Positions 6,989 to 16,464 of a stretch of DNA of 64,000 nt are shown one piece after another. Within the stretch, counting starts at the first letter, position 1. Each line of letters opens with the position of its first letter. The notes below the pieces were generated by a model, which worked only from the letters and a program-made list of their open reading frames with translations, was not told where the DNA came from and ran no database searches. The stretch comes from Planktosalinus sp963977065 (lineage in GTDB: Bacteria; Bacteroidota; Bacteroidia; Flavobacteriales; Flavobacteriaceae), in contig CAXBNF010000008.1 of the NCBI GenBank assembly GCA_963977065.1, forward strand, positions 1-64,000, given 5' to 3'. Made by a program: the position numbers and the translations under genes.

Positions 6989-9496
6989 ATGGAAAATAGT
7001 CTAAACTCCAGTGAATCAACTGTGAATAAAGATAATTTATGGGTGTTTGGATTCATACTTTTGCAATTAATAGCAATAAATCTTTTGGTTTTTTGGTATG
7101 ACGTTGAATCCTTTTTGAATTTGGATAAACTACTCCTTGTTGCTTCTATTGGGTTTATAGTTAACTCAATCATTTCTCGTCCTTACAGATTGTATTTTTT
7201 CTTGTTACTTGGCTTGGTTTTGTTGTTTCTGTTAAACGGTTTAACCGGAATGATTGGGGTATTATGTATAGGTATTATTGTGACACTAATTTCAGTTTTT
7301 TTAGATAAGTTTTTAAGAAACATTTTACTTGTCACTGTCTTTTTAGGGCTAATTGTGTTAATGGCTTTAAAACCAGATTGGTTAGTGCCACATTTAGTAG
7401 TTGTTTCAACTTTAGGGTCAATGTTTATTTTTAGATTATCTATTTTTCTTTTTGATAAAACTTATCAAAAAGAACGGCCTAAATTAATTAAAGATATTAC
7501 CTACTTTTTTATGTTGCCAAACATGGCAATACTGCTTTTTCCCGCAGTCGATTACAAATTATTTTTAAGAAATTACTATAGCGATTCGGCGATTTCAATT
7601 TATAAAAAAGGGGTACAATGGATTGTTTTAGGGCTTTTTCATCTCTTGGTATACCGTGTGATTTATTATTATTTTTTATTGCCACCTACTGAAGTTACAG
7701 ACGTAGTTTCATTATGGCATTATATGACAACCAATTATTTATTAATTATTAGACTCTCAGGATTATTTCATATTTCTGTAGGCGTTTTATGTTTATTTGG
7801 TTTTAATCTACCAAGAGTATTTGATAATTATTTTTTAGCCTCTGGTTTTTCCGATTTATGGAGAAGGATTAATATTTATTTTAGGGATTATTTAATAAAG
7901 CTTTTTTATTATCCTTTATTTTTTAAACTTAGAAAATATGGAGACTTAAATGCTAAGGTTTTTGCAATCTTAGTTATATTTTTTATTACTTGGTTTTTAC
8001 ATTCTTTTCAATGGTTTTGGTTAAGGGGTTATTTTCCACTAAGAATGGTTGATATTGTTTTTTGGGGTGTATTTGGCATTTTGGTTGCAGGAAATGCAAT
8101 TTGGGAATCAAAAAGAAAGTCCAATCAAATTGACAAAAAATCCTGGAAATATTCAGCTTTAATGACAACTCAAATTCTGGGAATGTTTTTATTTATGAGT
8201 GTTTTGTGGTCAATTTGGTCGTCTACAACAATGGGGTCTTGGTTATATGTCGTTAAAAATATATTTGCAGGTAGTCAATTACAATTTCTATCGTTATTTA
8301 TCATATTAATTGTAGCTTGGATATTTGGTGTTGTTATTTACAGGTTTTTTGAATTAAAAGAGTTTGGAAAAGTTATGGATCCAGACCCTAAAACAAAACT
8401 AGCTAGTTATTGGTCAGTCGCAATGCTTTTTATATTAATGGTATTTCAATTGCAACCCGTTCAAACTTTAATGGCTAAACATAGTAATATTGATTTAATT
8501 GGTTTTTTAGAGCCTAAACTAAATATAGCCGATGAAAATTTACTTGTTGATGGTTATTATGAAGAAATACTAATTGGAAATGAATTGACAAACCCTGTTG
8601 GTGAAATTGTTGAAAGAAGAGACCGAGGTAGATTTTTACATTCTGAAGGAGCCTTGTTAGTAGATGATATTAGAATTGTATTGGGTAAACCCAACATATC
8701 TTTTACTTTTAAAGAAAAGCCATATACAACAAACTTTTTGGGAATTAGAGACCAAAATTATTCCAAAATAAAACCTACAAATACAATTAGAACAGGAATA
8801 TTGGGTGGATCATACGTTAATGGATCAGGTATAGCAGATAATGAACTTTTTGACGAACTTTTAGAACAAAAACTAAATAGTTTAAACAATAAAGATGATT
8901 ATGAATTCTGGAATTTTGGAAATCCCGGCTTTGATTTGGTACAATGTATTTATGATTTTGAAATGAAAGAAGCTGTCAAATACGATTTTGATAATTTAAT
9001 ATATATTTCACACGGAATTGATAAATTTAAAAATATAAGAACGCTGGCAACTGCCATAGAGTCGGGTAAGACCATTCCATATGATTTTATTCAAAAAATA
9101 ATTGATAAAAGCAGTATTGATGAAAATTCAACATCAATGTCTGTTTATGATAAGCTTGAACCATTTGCTGATGAACTTGTAACCGGCCTTTACCAATATT
9201 TGTATGATTTTTGTCTTCAGAATAATATCAAGCCAATATGGATTTACTGGCCAACAACTGATGTCCACCCATTTGTGGAAATGTACCCGGAGGATCTCTC
9301 TTTATTGGTCAAGGAAATAGGATTTACAGTTATTGATCTTACCGATGTTTACAAAGATTATAAAGCTGCTGATTTATTTGTTACGCCTAAAGACAGGCAT
9401 CCCAATGCCTTGGGTCATTCTTTGATTGCCGATGAGTTGTATGAGATTCTCAATTCTTCTCCTGAAATACTTAAGAAAAAGAAAGAAATAGACTGA
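6989..9496 (+). CDS. MBOAT-family membrane acyltransferase fused to an SGNH-like domain
   Basis: 835 residues in two parts. Residues 1 to about 490 hold roughly a dozen hydrophobic segments and MBOAT-like features: GFSDLWRRINIYFRDY and the presumed catalytic histidine in ITWFLHSFQWFW. Residues from about 500 form a soluble domain with SGNH/DltD-AlgX-like blocks: GGSYVNGSG (nucleophile Ser), FGNPGF (Asn/Gly), YISHGID, and DRHPNALGHS (Asp-His pair). Such pairs are usually separate genes (DltB/DltD, AlgI/AlgJ-X, PatA/PatB) in which the MBOAT moves an acyl group across the membrane and the SGNH protein esterifies a polymer. I infer O-acylation of an exported glycan. It starts eight bases after manA and ends six bases before the convergent glycosyltransferase. 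Confidence 0.78.
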   Translation: MENSLNSSESTVNKDNLWVFGFILLQLIAINLLVFWYDVESFLNLDKLLLVASIGFIVNSIISRPYRLYFFLLLGLVLLFLLNGLTGMIGVLCIGIIVTLISVFLDKFLRNILLVTVFLGLIVLMALKPDWLVPHLVVVSTLGSMFIFRLSIFLFDKTYQKERPKLIKDITYFFMLPNMAILLFPAVDYKLFLRNYYSDSAISIYKKGVQWIVLGLFHLLVYRVIYYYFLLPPTEVTDVVSLWHYMTTNYLLIIRLSGLFHISVGVLCLFGFNLPRVFDNYFLASGFSDLWRRINIYFRDYLIKLFYYPLFFKLRKYGDLNAKVFAILVIFFITWFLHSFQWFWLRGYFPLRMVDIVFWGVFGILVAGNAIWESKRKSNQIDKKSWKYSALMTTQILGMFLFMSVLWSIWSSTTMGSWLYVVKNIFAGSQLQFLSLFIILIVAWIFGVVIYRFFELKEFGKVMDPDPKTKLASYWSVAMLFILMVFQLQPVQTLMAKHSNIDLIGFLEPKLNIADENLLVDGYYEEILIGNELTNPVGEIVERRDRGRFLHSEGALLVDDIRIVLGKPNISFTFKEKPYTTNFLGIRDQNYSKIKPTNTIRTGILGGSYVNGSGIADNELFDELLEQKLNSLNNKDDYEFWNFGNPGFDLVQCIYDFEMKEAVKYDFDNLIYISHGIDKFKNIRTLATAIESGKTIPYDFIQKIIDKSSIDENSTSMSVYDKLEPFADELVTGLYQYLYDFCLQNNIKPIWIYWPTTDVHPFVEMYPEDLSLLVKEIGFTVIDLTDVYKDYKAADLFVTPKDRHPNALGHSLIADELYEILNSSPEILKKKKEID

Positions 9497-9502
9497 AAAT
9501 AG

Positions 9503-10615
9503 TTATTTATTACCCACCAAAACGTTTAATTCCTCCCAAATTTCTTTTCCAAAATTCTGCCAGGAAAATTGAGAAGCATTGCATTTTAATCTTTCAATGA
9601 TTAATTCTCTTTCATCACTTCCTAGGGACACAACATGCTGCATGGCATTAGCCAACTCAATAGGGCACTCTTTTTGTATATAAAAAGCATGTTTCCCTGC
9701 AACCTCCGGTAAACTGGAATTGTTTGTTAGAATTGGAATAGTTCCCAATCTAATGGACTCAAGAACAGGAAATCCAAAACCTTCATATTTTGAAGGATAA
9801 ATCATAGCTACAGCATTTTGATATAAATTACAGAGGGTTTCATTTTCTACAAAACCTGTAACAATAATATCATCTTTATACTTATGATTTGAAATTTTTT
9901 TAAAAACCGGGTTAGACTTCCAACCCTTAGCTCCTGTAATGATAAGCTTATACTCAGGATTATTCTTCTTAAATATTTCAAATGCCTCCAAAAGCAATAA
10001 ATGATTTTTTCTCGGTTCAATAGTGCCAACAGTTAAAAAATAAGGAAAATTGAATGGTACTTTTAAAGGCAATTTTTCATTTTTATTTAACAAGGTACTA
10101 TCAGGATATATTTTTACAATTTTATTTTTGGACTTGGGATAATGCTTTAAAATGTCGTGCTTGGTATAATTTGAGTTTGCAATCAATAAATCTGCATTAG
10201 CTATTATTTTCCCTAAAAATATTTTTTGTAAAAACGAGCTGAAAAATCTGTGATACTCCGGAAATAAGATGGGGGTTAAATCATGAATAATCGTTACACG
10301 TTTGATATTTGAAGGTAAATTAAAAGGGCCAAAGTGTGCTGGCTCTATGACTATGTCAACCTTGTTGCGTATTAATATAAGTGGAATAATAAAAAACAAT
10401 CGAAAACTAGCAAATCCTATTGGCAGTGTTGTGTTTCTAACCACAATTTGATTGACGCCTTCAAATTTTAAGTCTTTTTTTTGCCTGATTAAAAGGATTT
10501 CATGAATAGTGTTGGTCTTTATCATCGCGTGGATCATTTCTTTTGTAAAGACGTGAACACCGGCGTTTTGATTGTCTAATGCATCAGCAATTATGGCTAT
10601 TTTTAATGGACGCAT
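9503..10615 (-). CDS. Glycosyltransferase family 4 (GT-B)
   Basis: A 370-residue GT-B enzyme. The C-terminal nucleotide-sugar half shows LTVGTIEPRKNHLLLLEAF and the EX7E motif in YEGFGFPVLESI; the N-terminal acceptor half begins KIAIIADALDNQNAGV. It would transfer a sugar from a nucleotide donor during assembly of the surface glycan; donor and acceptor are unknown. It is the last gene of the seven-gene minus-strand operon and its start overlaps the end of the sulfotransferase-glycosyltransferase fusion by 13 bases. Its C-terminal half is similar in motif to the GT half of that fusion (IEPRKN, YEGFG), suggesting related enzymes. Confidence 0.88.
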   Translation of the reverse strand: MRPLKIAIIADALDNQNAGVHVFTKEMIHAMIKTNTIHEILLIRQKKDLKFEGVNQIVVRNTTLPIGFASFRLFFIIPLILIRNKVDIVIEPAHFGPFNLPSNIKRVTIIHDLTPILFPEYHRFFSSFLQKIFLGKIIANADLLIANSNYTKHDILKHYPKSKNKIVKIYPDSTLLNKNEKLPLKVPFNFPYFLTVGTIEPRKNHLLLLEAFEIFKKNNPEYKLIITGAKGWKSNPVFKKISNHKYKDDIIVTGFVENETLCNLYQNAVAMIYPSKYEGFGFPVLESIRLGTIPILTNNSSLPEVAGKHAFYIQKECPIELANAMQHVVSLGSDERELIIERLKCNASQFSWQNFGKEIWEELNVLVGNK

Positions 10616-12654
10616 TTCTTGTATACTTTCAGGGTTTCAAAGGTTGTTTTTCTCCAACTAAAAGTCAGTGATTTTTCAAAACCTTTAATAGCTAAATCAT
10701 TTCTTAATGTTGGATTTAAAAATAATAATTCCATTTTATCTGCAATGCTTAGAGGATCTTCCGGGTTAGCGACAAGGCCACTTTCACAAATAACCTCTGA
10801 AAGCGAACTCACACCACTGTGAATTATTGGTGTTTTACAACTCATAGCCTCCAGCGGGGGTAATCCAAAGCCTTCATAATATGACAAATAACAAAAAGCA
10901 ATGGCATCAGAGTAAATTGCTTTTAAGTCGATATCTTCTATATACCCAGTGAAAATAATGTTTTGGGAACCTTTAGAATTCTCTGCAAGAACCTTGTCAA
11001 CTTTCCAGCCTTTCTCCCCGGCAACAACAAGATTCACGTTAGAAGTTGGATGTTTATCTCTAAATATTTTAAAACCCTTGATTGTGTTGGTAATGTTTTT
11101 TCTGGGCTCAATGGTTGACAGGCAAAGAAAGTAGGGGTGGTTGGAAATCTGATATTTATTTCTAACATGCTCTAGGTGGTTTGAATTAAAATTTTGATAA
11201 AAAAGATTTGGATCTGATGCTTCATAAATAACATCAATTTTATTTTCCGGTATATTATAGGTTTGTTTTAAATCCTGTGAGGTGTTTTTTGAAATGGCAA
11301 TAAAAGAATCAGCCTTTTCTTTACAGAATCCCATCCCTTCTTCTGATTGATTAATATTTAGTTTAGTGTGGTACTGGGGAAACAGTTTGTGGGTTATATC
11401 ATGAATGGATACAACAACTTTACTTTTAAAATGTTTAATTTTTTCATAGTTTTGAGGCAGAGGAAGATGCACTAAATCATAATCAACTGATATTTTTGAA
11501 TGGTGCTGAAGGATTTTTTTTTCTTCTTTTATTAATGTGCTTTTCTTTGTTTTTCTTAAAAAATCTCTTGCGGGACTATTTCTGTAGATTTCAGCAAGAG
11601 GATTGTAAATTGTTTGTGGAAGATTATTTTTTATTAAATTCTTAAAAGACATAAGATAAATTTCATAGTTTTTTTTTGTGCTTTTCAGAGAGTTAATGGT
11701 TTCAAAATAGTTAATTATTGGAATAATCTTGTTGTCAATTAAAAGATCAAAACTGAATTGAGAACTTCCTTTTTGCTCAAGAATTTCAAAATTTCTTAAT
11801 AATTGTGAGAGGTACACTTTTATACCGTCATTTTTGGAGTCTAAAAGTTTATTTGCTTCTATTAAAACTTTAATTTTCTTTTTTTCACCGGAAATATCCT
11901 CAGAAAGAAATCCCAGCTTTTTCATTTCCAGTTCGTCTATTAAACTATTTTGAGGTGTTTTGGAAGGGCTTTCGTCATAACCCATACTCTCCATAGTTTC
12001 TCCGTGAAATTGCCAAAAGAAATTCAAAAGATCTTGAGGCATCTCACTTTTCCAACTGCCTGAAACCCCTTTTCTGAAAAATTTTTCAGCAAAATCTGCA
12101 TCCTCAATTTTAATAACCTTTGAAGTTGTTTGCCCGCCATACTTTGGCTTTCCGTACTTCATGCTTTTAAAATCCGGTAAGTTTTCCCAATTTCCTTGAG
12201 GTAATGAAATTAATTTTTCAACTCTTTCAAATACTTTTTTTGGATTGGAAATTAAGTCTTCATATTTAATGATTAAATCAGCTCTTTTTGCCCATTGATT
12301 GGCATTATTTGACCATCCGCCAAAATAACTTCCTTCATCAGCAAATATCGCTTCTTTCAGATTGGTTATGAAATTTGAACCCGGTTCGACAATATCACTT
12401 CTGTGATGTGCAATTGAAACCAAAGCGTCTCTTCCATCTCTAACCAAATAAATTGCCGGAATGTTTTTATCGTTTGGGACTAATTCATCTGGTAGTAGGT
12501 GTGTTTTGACAAAATCAAATCCTGCATAATTTTCGTCTACAGGATATGCGGTTTCTTTATGCCAGGTGCTTGACTCAATTCCATACACATAGTAGAGTAT
12601 GTTTCTGAAAAATGTGTTTCCCGATCTGGGAAAAGAAGCAATCCAGCATTTCAT
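10603..12654 (-). CDS. Bifunctional sulfotransferase - glycosyltransferase fusion
   Basis: 683 residues. The N-terminal ~225 residues are a PAPS-dependent sulfotransferase: SFPRSGNTFFRN (5'-phosphosulfate loop, residues about 7-18) and YLVRDGRDALVSIAHH (3'-phosphate binding). From about residue 255 to the end there is a GT4-type glycosyltransferase with VSIHDITHKLFP, CLSTIEPRKN and YEGFGLPPLEAM (EX7E). The frame is continuous with no sign of a frameshift, so the fusion looks genuine. It suggests that one sugar is added and a nearby position sulfated by the same polypeptide. The gene sits between two stand-alone sulfotransferases and a GT4 gene. The order of the two reactions and the acceptor cannot be read from the sequence. 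Confidence 0.86.
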   Translation of the reverse strand: MKCWIASFPRSGNTFFRNILYYVYGIESSTWHKETAYPVDENYAGFDFVKTHLLPDELVPNDKNIPAIYLVRDGRDALVSIAHHRSDIVEPGSNFITNLKEAIFADEGSYFGGWSNNANQWAKRADLIIKYEDLISNPKKVFERVEKLISLPQGNWENLPDFKSMKYGKPKYGGQTTSKVIKIEDADFAEKFFRKGVSGSWKSEMPQDLLNFFWQFHGETMESMGYDESPSKTPQNSLIDELEMKKLGFLSEDISGEKKKIKVLIEANKLLDSKNDGIKVYLSQLLRNFEILEQKGSSQFSFDLLIDNKIIPIINYFETINSLKSTKKNYEIYLMSFKNLIKNNLPQTIYNPLAEIYRNSPARDFLRKTKKSTLIKEEKKILQHHSKISVDYDLVHLPLPQNYEKIKHFKSKVVVSIHDITHKLFPQYHTKLNINQSEEGMGFCKEKADSFIAISKNTSQDLKQTYNIPENKIDVIYEASDPNLFYQNFNSNHLEHVRNKYQISNHPYFLCLSTIEPRKNITNTIKGFKIFRDKHPTSNVNLVVAGEKGWKVDKVLAENSKGSQNIIFTGYIEDIDLKAIYSDAIAFCYLSYYEGFGLPPLEAMSCKTPIIHSGVSSLSEVICESGLVANPEDPLSIADKMELLFLNPTLRNDLAIKGFEKSLTFSWRKTTFETLKVYKKCVH

Positions 12655-12661
12655 AAATTAT

Positions 12662-13342
12662 TTAATTTTTGTTCAACTCAGTTGAATTAGATTTTCGTCT
12701 TATTTCAAGCGCAATTTGGTACAAAAGCAGGTCTTTTTGATTTAACGATTTTAGTTCTTGTAGCTCATTTTCAGAAATATTAAAAGCACTACTCTCAGAA
12801 TGTTTGTTTTTATTAAGCACAGGAATACCGTTAATATTTATATCAAGTTTCTGACTCAAATATTTAATATCTTCAGCAAATGTTTCCATAATTCCTGAAA
12901 AGTACAGTTTCTCAAGATTAATACCCTCTAGAAATTTACTTTGCCTGTTTTGACTTTCTTCAAGCCTTGCATATTCCATAAGCGTTTCATTTTTTCTTGA
13001 TAGCTCATTTTTATCTACTTTACCTTCATTGATTCGTTGCTTGAAAAATAAATAGTTTGAAATTACTCTATCTACGGGATTTCTAAGGAATGTGATAATT
13101 TTTACATTTTTATGCAAATTGACAATAGGCTCAATTTCTTTATAGAAAAAATGCCCGTGAAGTATTTTGTGATTCATTGAAATATTATTTTTTATTATTT
13201 CAGAATTTTTTTCAAATGAATTTCCAGTGAGCTCTTTTCTTTTAATCGTGCAGATTTCATTGGGGGAGTATTTTTTTTGAAGAACATTCAACAGACTTGT
13301 ACCGGCTGTTTTAGGGATATGAATGTGAATGATTTCTAACAT
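12662..13342 (-). CDS. Sulfotransferase, family 2-like (PAPS-dependent)
   Basis: 226 residues. IHIPKTAGTSLLNVLQ is the 5'-phosphosulfate-binding loop of the family that includes eukaryotic heparan/chondroitin sulfotransferases, and TFLRNPVDRVISNYLF is the 3'-phosphate motif. A conserved NRQSKFLEGI block follows. The neighbouring gene at 13346-14029 carries the same blocks in the same order, so the two are tandem paralogues that have diverged. Expected role: transfer of sulfate from PAPS to a hydroxyl of the glycan made by this operon. The gene is four bases downstream of its paralogue and eight bases before the fusion gene. Confidence 0.86.
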   Translation of the reverse strand: MLEIIHIHIPKTAGTSLLNVLQKKYSPNEICTIKRKELTGNSFEKNSEIIKNNISMNHKILHGHFFYKEIEPIVNLHKNVKIITFLRNPVDRVISNYLFFKQRINEGKVDKNELSRKNETLMEYARLEESQNRQSKFLEGINLEKLYFSGIMETFAEDIKYLSQKLDININGIPVLNKNKHSESSAFNISENELQELKSLNQKDLLLYQIALEIRRKSNSTELNKN

Positions 13343-13345
13343 TAG

Positions 13346-14029
13346 TTAAAATGATTTTCCCCTGAGATGCAGGGCATTTTTATACAATTCCATATCGTTT
13401 TGATTCAGCAACTCGATTTCTTTTATTATTTCTATATCCAAGTGATTTTTCTTCACTGGAGTTTTGTTTTGGTGAAGGATGTTTGGAAGTTTTTCCCATT
13501 TTAAAGTATTTGAAATTTCGATTAAATCATTTTCAAAATCCTCCTGAATCCCAACAAAGTCAAATTCTTCAAGTGTAATACCACTCAAAAATTTGGATTG
13601 GCGGTTTCTATTGATATCATCTCTGGCATACTCTATCAATGAACGTTGCATTTTGCTAAGGATGTTCAAGTTGTTTTGTTCTTCATTCAATAATGTTTTT
13701 AACCTTGATTCAAGATAAAAATAGTTTGAGATAACACGCTCCACAGGATTTCTTAACCAGGTAATTTTTTGAATATCTTCAGGTAAATCAAATTGAGTAT
13801 TGATGTCTTTATATGTAAAGTGACCGTGTATTACTCTTGCTTCTGGAAGGTTTTGTTTTATGTAAATTTCCTGATTTAATCTCATTTCACCCTTTTCATT
13901 AATGTCAAATCTTACCACGCTGTTTTCATCATAAACCTCTTTTAAAATATTTCTAAATGAAGTGCCTGCCGTTTTAGGAATATGCAATGAGAGTAATTCT
14001 AGTTTGTATTTCTTCTTAAAAAATATCAT
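13346..14029 (-). CDS. Sulfotransferase, family 2-like (PAPS-dependent), tandem paralogue
   Basis: 227 residues with LHIPKTAGTSFRNILKEVY (PAPS loop), ITWLRNPVERVISNYFY (3'-phosphate site) and NRQSKFLSGITLEEFD, matching the next gene downstream in motif order and length. Divergence outside the motifs suggests that the two copies act on different positions or residues of the same polymer; this is inference. It follows the ABC-transporter ATPase by six bases in the minus operon. Confidence 0.86.
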   Translation of the reverse strand: MIFFKKKYKLELLSLHIPKTAGTSFRNILKEVYDENSVVRFDINEKGEMRLNQEIYIKQNLPEARVIHGHFTYKDINTQFDLPEDIQKITWLRNPVERVISNYFYLESRLKTLLNEEQNNLNILSKMQRSLIEYARDDINRNRQSKFLSGITLEEFDFVGIQEDFENDLIEISNTLKWEKLPNILHQNKTPVKKNHLDIEIIKEIELLNQNDMELYKNALHLRGKSF

Positions 14030-14035
14030 TTCAAA

Positions 14036-14824
14036 TTAGCTTAAAAATTCTCTTGATTCAAGTTTGGCACATTCTTCTATATAAAACTCCATCCCTTCCT
14101 TAATATTTGTGCTTTCATAGACAAATTTACCTTTATCCAAAACCATTATTCGGTTTGCTAATACTTTAACTCGTTTGATATTGTGGGTAATAAAAATGAT
14201 GCAACAGTCTTTAGAAATAGATTTGAGGTTTTGAAAACATTTTAATCTAAATGAAGCATCACCCACAGCCAGACCTTCATCAATAATCAACACATCTGGC
14301 TGGGTTCCTACGGCAATAGCATAACCCAATCTTGAACGCATACCGGAAGAATAGGTGCCTAAAGGCGAATCTATAAAATCTCCAAGTTCTGAGAAATCGA
14401 TAATCCAGTCAATCTTTTGGTTTATTTGTTCAAGAGTGAGTCCAAACATTCCGCCTTTAATGTAAATGTTTTCTCTTCCACTAAAATGGGGATGCATTCC
14501 TGACTTAATTGCAAACAAACTGGATACCTTACCATTAACAGTAATTTGACCCTTATCAACCGGATAGATACCAGCGATTAATCGCATTAAAGTTGTTTTA
14601 CCTGAACCATTATTTCCCAAAATACACAACAAATCACCTCTGTACACTTTAAGGCTCACATCTTTTAATGCCCAAAATTCCTCTTTTCTGAGTTTATCAC
14701 GTTTTAAGTCACTTCCTGCTGCAATTTTACTTAAATCGGAAATGCCATGCAACATGCTCCATTTTAAGTTTTTGGAAAACTTTTTGCTCACGTGTTCTAC
14801 TTCTACCAATAGCTCTTTTTCCAT
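14036..14824 (-). CDS. Polysaccharide ABC exporter, ATP-binding subunit (Wzt/KpsT/TagH-like)
   Basis: 262 residues. Walker A GNNGSGKTT (70-78), ABC signature YSSGMRSRL (from 158), Walker B VLIIDE (178-183) and the switch histidine in IFITHN. HPHFSGRENIY is typical of polysaccharide/teichoic-acid exporters. It energises export of a lipid-linked glycan across the inner membrane together with the permease encoded just upstream (five-base gap). It lacks the C-terminal carbohydrate-binding extension of the O9a-type Wzt, so chain-terminus recognition through this subunit is not expected. Confidence 0.92.
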   Translation of the reverse strand: MEKELLVEVEHVSKKFSKNLKWSMLHGISDLSKIAAGSDLKRDKLRKEEFWALKDVSLKVYRGDLLCILGNNGSGKTTLMRLIAGIYPVDKGQITVNGKVSSLFAIKSGMHPHFSGRENIYIKGGMFGLTLEQINQKIDWIIDFSELGDFIDSPLGTYSSGMRSRLGYAIAVGTQPDVLIIDEGLAVGDASFRLKCFQNLKSISKDCCIIFITHNIKRVKVLANRIMVLDKGKFVYESTNIKEGMEFYIEECAKLESREFLS

Positions 14825-14829
14825 TTAAA

Positions 14830-15696
14830 TCAAAGTGTCATTTTTTCAATTACCCAGGGTGTTGCTAAATAATAAAATCGTATGGCCAGCAATAATAAAA
14901 TCAAGCTGCCTAATGAAATCCATAAATAAATGTCCCAATTTTCAAAACCACCACCAAGCAGTAAATTTCTTGGCAAGTCAATCAGGTAAGTCAAGGGATT
15001 CCATTTTATAATACCTAGAATTAAATCACTTGCTACCGCTGTTGAATAAACAACCGGGGTCAGGTATTTTAAAACCTCCATAAAGTTATTGAATATAAGA
15101 TTAAAATCAACAGCTATCACTTTAATTACCGAAAATAGAAGCCCTAAACTTATTCCAATAGCTATGAGTGGCAGCAGAGTCGGTAAAAATAACAGTGAGG
15201 ACCAAGTAAACTCAACACCAAAAAACACTAAAACTAAAATGGACAATATTAACGGAATCATAAAATCAAAAAAGGAAATAATAATTCTTTCAACGACTAT
15301 GATTATTTTTGGAAAGTTGTTTTGAATTATTTCACCTCCTTTTGCTGTTAGTGAATCACTTATTCCAGTGTAGAAACTTATAAAAAAGGCCCAAATGGAA
15401 TTGCTTAAAAGCACAAATGCCAAATAAGGAACTTGTGTATCCCCCGGGTTAAACAAACCTGAAGCCTGAAGAATAACCCAAATAAATACAGAAAGTAAAG
15501 GCGAAATAAGAATCCAGGTGTAACCAAGCAAGGATTTTTTGTATTGTTGTGTGATCGATAGCTTTACTAAACTATAGAGCAGATGTCTGTAATGCTTAAC
15601 GTCAAAATATAATTCTTTCAAATTACCAATCAGGCCTTTTTCCTGATAACTTTTTGATGTATATACATTGCTTTTCATCAGTATTTTTTTATTCAT
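14830..15696 (-). CDS. Polysaccharide ABC exporter, permease subunit (Wzm-like, ABC-2)
   Basis: 288 residues with a cytoplasmic N-terminus containing YRHLLYSLVKLSITQQYKKSLLGYTW, read here as two short blocks (YRHLLYSLV and QQYKKSLLGY), the signature of Wzm/TagG permeases, then about six transmembrane segments and the late WNPLTYLIDLPRNLLL block. With the ATPase at 14036-14824 it should form the inner-membrane glycan exporter. Its ATG overlaps the stop of the methyltransferase gene (ATGA type, bases 15693-15696), showing translational coupling. Confidence 0.9.
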   Translation of the reverse strand: MNKKILMKSNVYTSKSYQEKGLIGNLKELYFDVKHYRHLLYSLVKLSITQQYKKSLLGYTWILISPLLSVFIWVILQASGLFNPGDTQVPYLAFVLLSNSIWAFFISFYTGISDSLTAKGGEIIQNNFPKIIIVVERIIISFFDFMIPLILSILVLVFFGVEFTWSSLLFLPTLLPLIAIGISLGLLFSVIKVIAVDFNLIFNNFMEVLKYLTPVVYSTAVASDLILGIIKWNPLTYLIDLPRNLLLGGGFENWDIYLWISLGSLILLLLAIRFYYLATPWVIEKMTL

Positions 15697-16418
15697 TTCA
15701 AAGAAACCAATCCATAAACTGCTGGCACTCCAATAAAATTATTTTCATCCAATTTTAATGAAATGGTAGTTATTCCCTGGATTAAAACATTGAAACTTTC
15801 AGGGATAAAAATTTTATCAATGTCCTTGAGGTTTACACCCACCATTTTAGTTACTTTTTCTGTCAATACTCTTTGTAATTGTGGAGGAAATTGACCTAAT
15901 TTTCTCTTCAGATCTAAAAAAAACACTCCGGCATCTGTTGATAATTCGGTAAAATACAATTTACCATTATTTTGCAATAGTATTTTTATAGCTTCCGTAA
16001 ATTTTTCTCTGTCAACTTCTAATATTTGTTGAAGCATTCCTCGCATATAAAGGTTGCAAGGACCATAATGATCAGAAAAAGTTTTTATTTCATCTATATT
16101 CAGTATGTCTAAAGAGGAGAATTCTACACTCTCGTTTCCATATTTTTGATTTGCAATTTTAATTGCTTCTTCGGAAATGTCTGTGCCAATAACAACATCA
16201 AAATATTTTTTGAGAAAACTGGATTGTGTGCCAATACCACAACCTATATCAACTAACGGTAAAGAGCTTTTAAAATATTGAGTTATTATTTCTAAATCAA
16301 GTTTGCTTGCTTTATCAGGAGTTACATCCCAAGGTATTTGAGATGTTTCATAAGCCATGGTTTTGTAATAGGCCTCCCAATTTGACTTGTAATATTTTGA
16401 TGATGGATCTGAAATCAT
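15693..16418 (-). CDS. Class I SAM-dependent methyltransferase
   Basis: 241 residues. VDIGCGIGTQSSFL (motif I), VIGTDISEEAI (motif II acidic residue) and the later LYFTELSTDAG block indicate a Rossmann-fold SAM methyltransferase. It is the first gene of the minus glycan operon. In ABC-exported O-antigens a methyl or methyl-phosphate cap can end the chain, so a capping or sugar-methylating role is plausible, but thiopurine-like small-molecule methyltransferases share this fold, and the substrate cannot be named. Confidence 0.78.
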   Translation of the reverse strand: MISDPSSKYYKSNWEAYYKTMAYETSQIPWDVTPDKASKLDLEIITQYFKSSLPLVDIGCGIGTQSSFLKKYFDVVIGTDISEEAIKIANQKYGNESVEFSSLDILNIDEIKTFSDHYGPCNLYMRGMLQQILEVDREKFTEAIKILLQNNGKLYFTELSTDAGVFFLDLKRKLGQFPPQLQRVLTEKVTKMVGVNLKDIDKIFIPESFNVLIQGITTISLKLDENNFIGVPAVYGLVSLK

Positions 16419-16437
16419 TATTTAGGCTGATAAATAA

Positions 16438-16464
16438 CAAAGTTAGTGTTTTAATACCCTCAAA
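16438..16464 (-). promoter_or_regulatory. Possible promoter of the minus-strand glycan operon
   Basis: On the minus strand TAACTTTG (16445-16438) fits the -7 TAnnTTTG box and TTTG (16464-16461) lies upstream, but the spacer is only 15 bases, shorter than usual. The start codon at 16418 is 19 bases beyond the -7 box. Confidence 0.4.
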
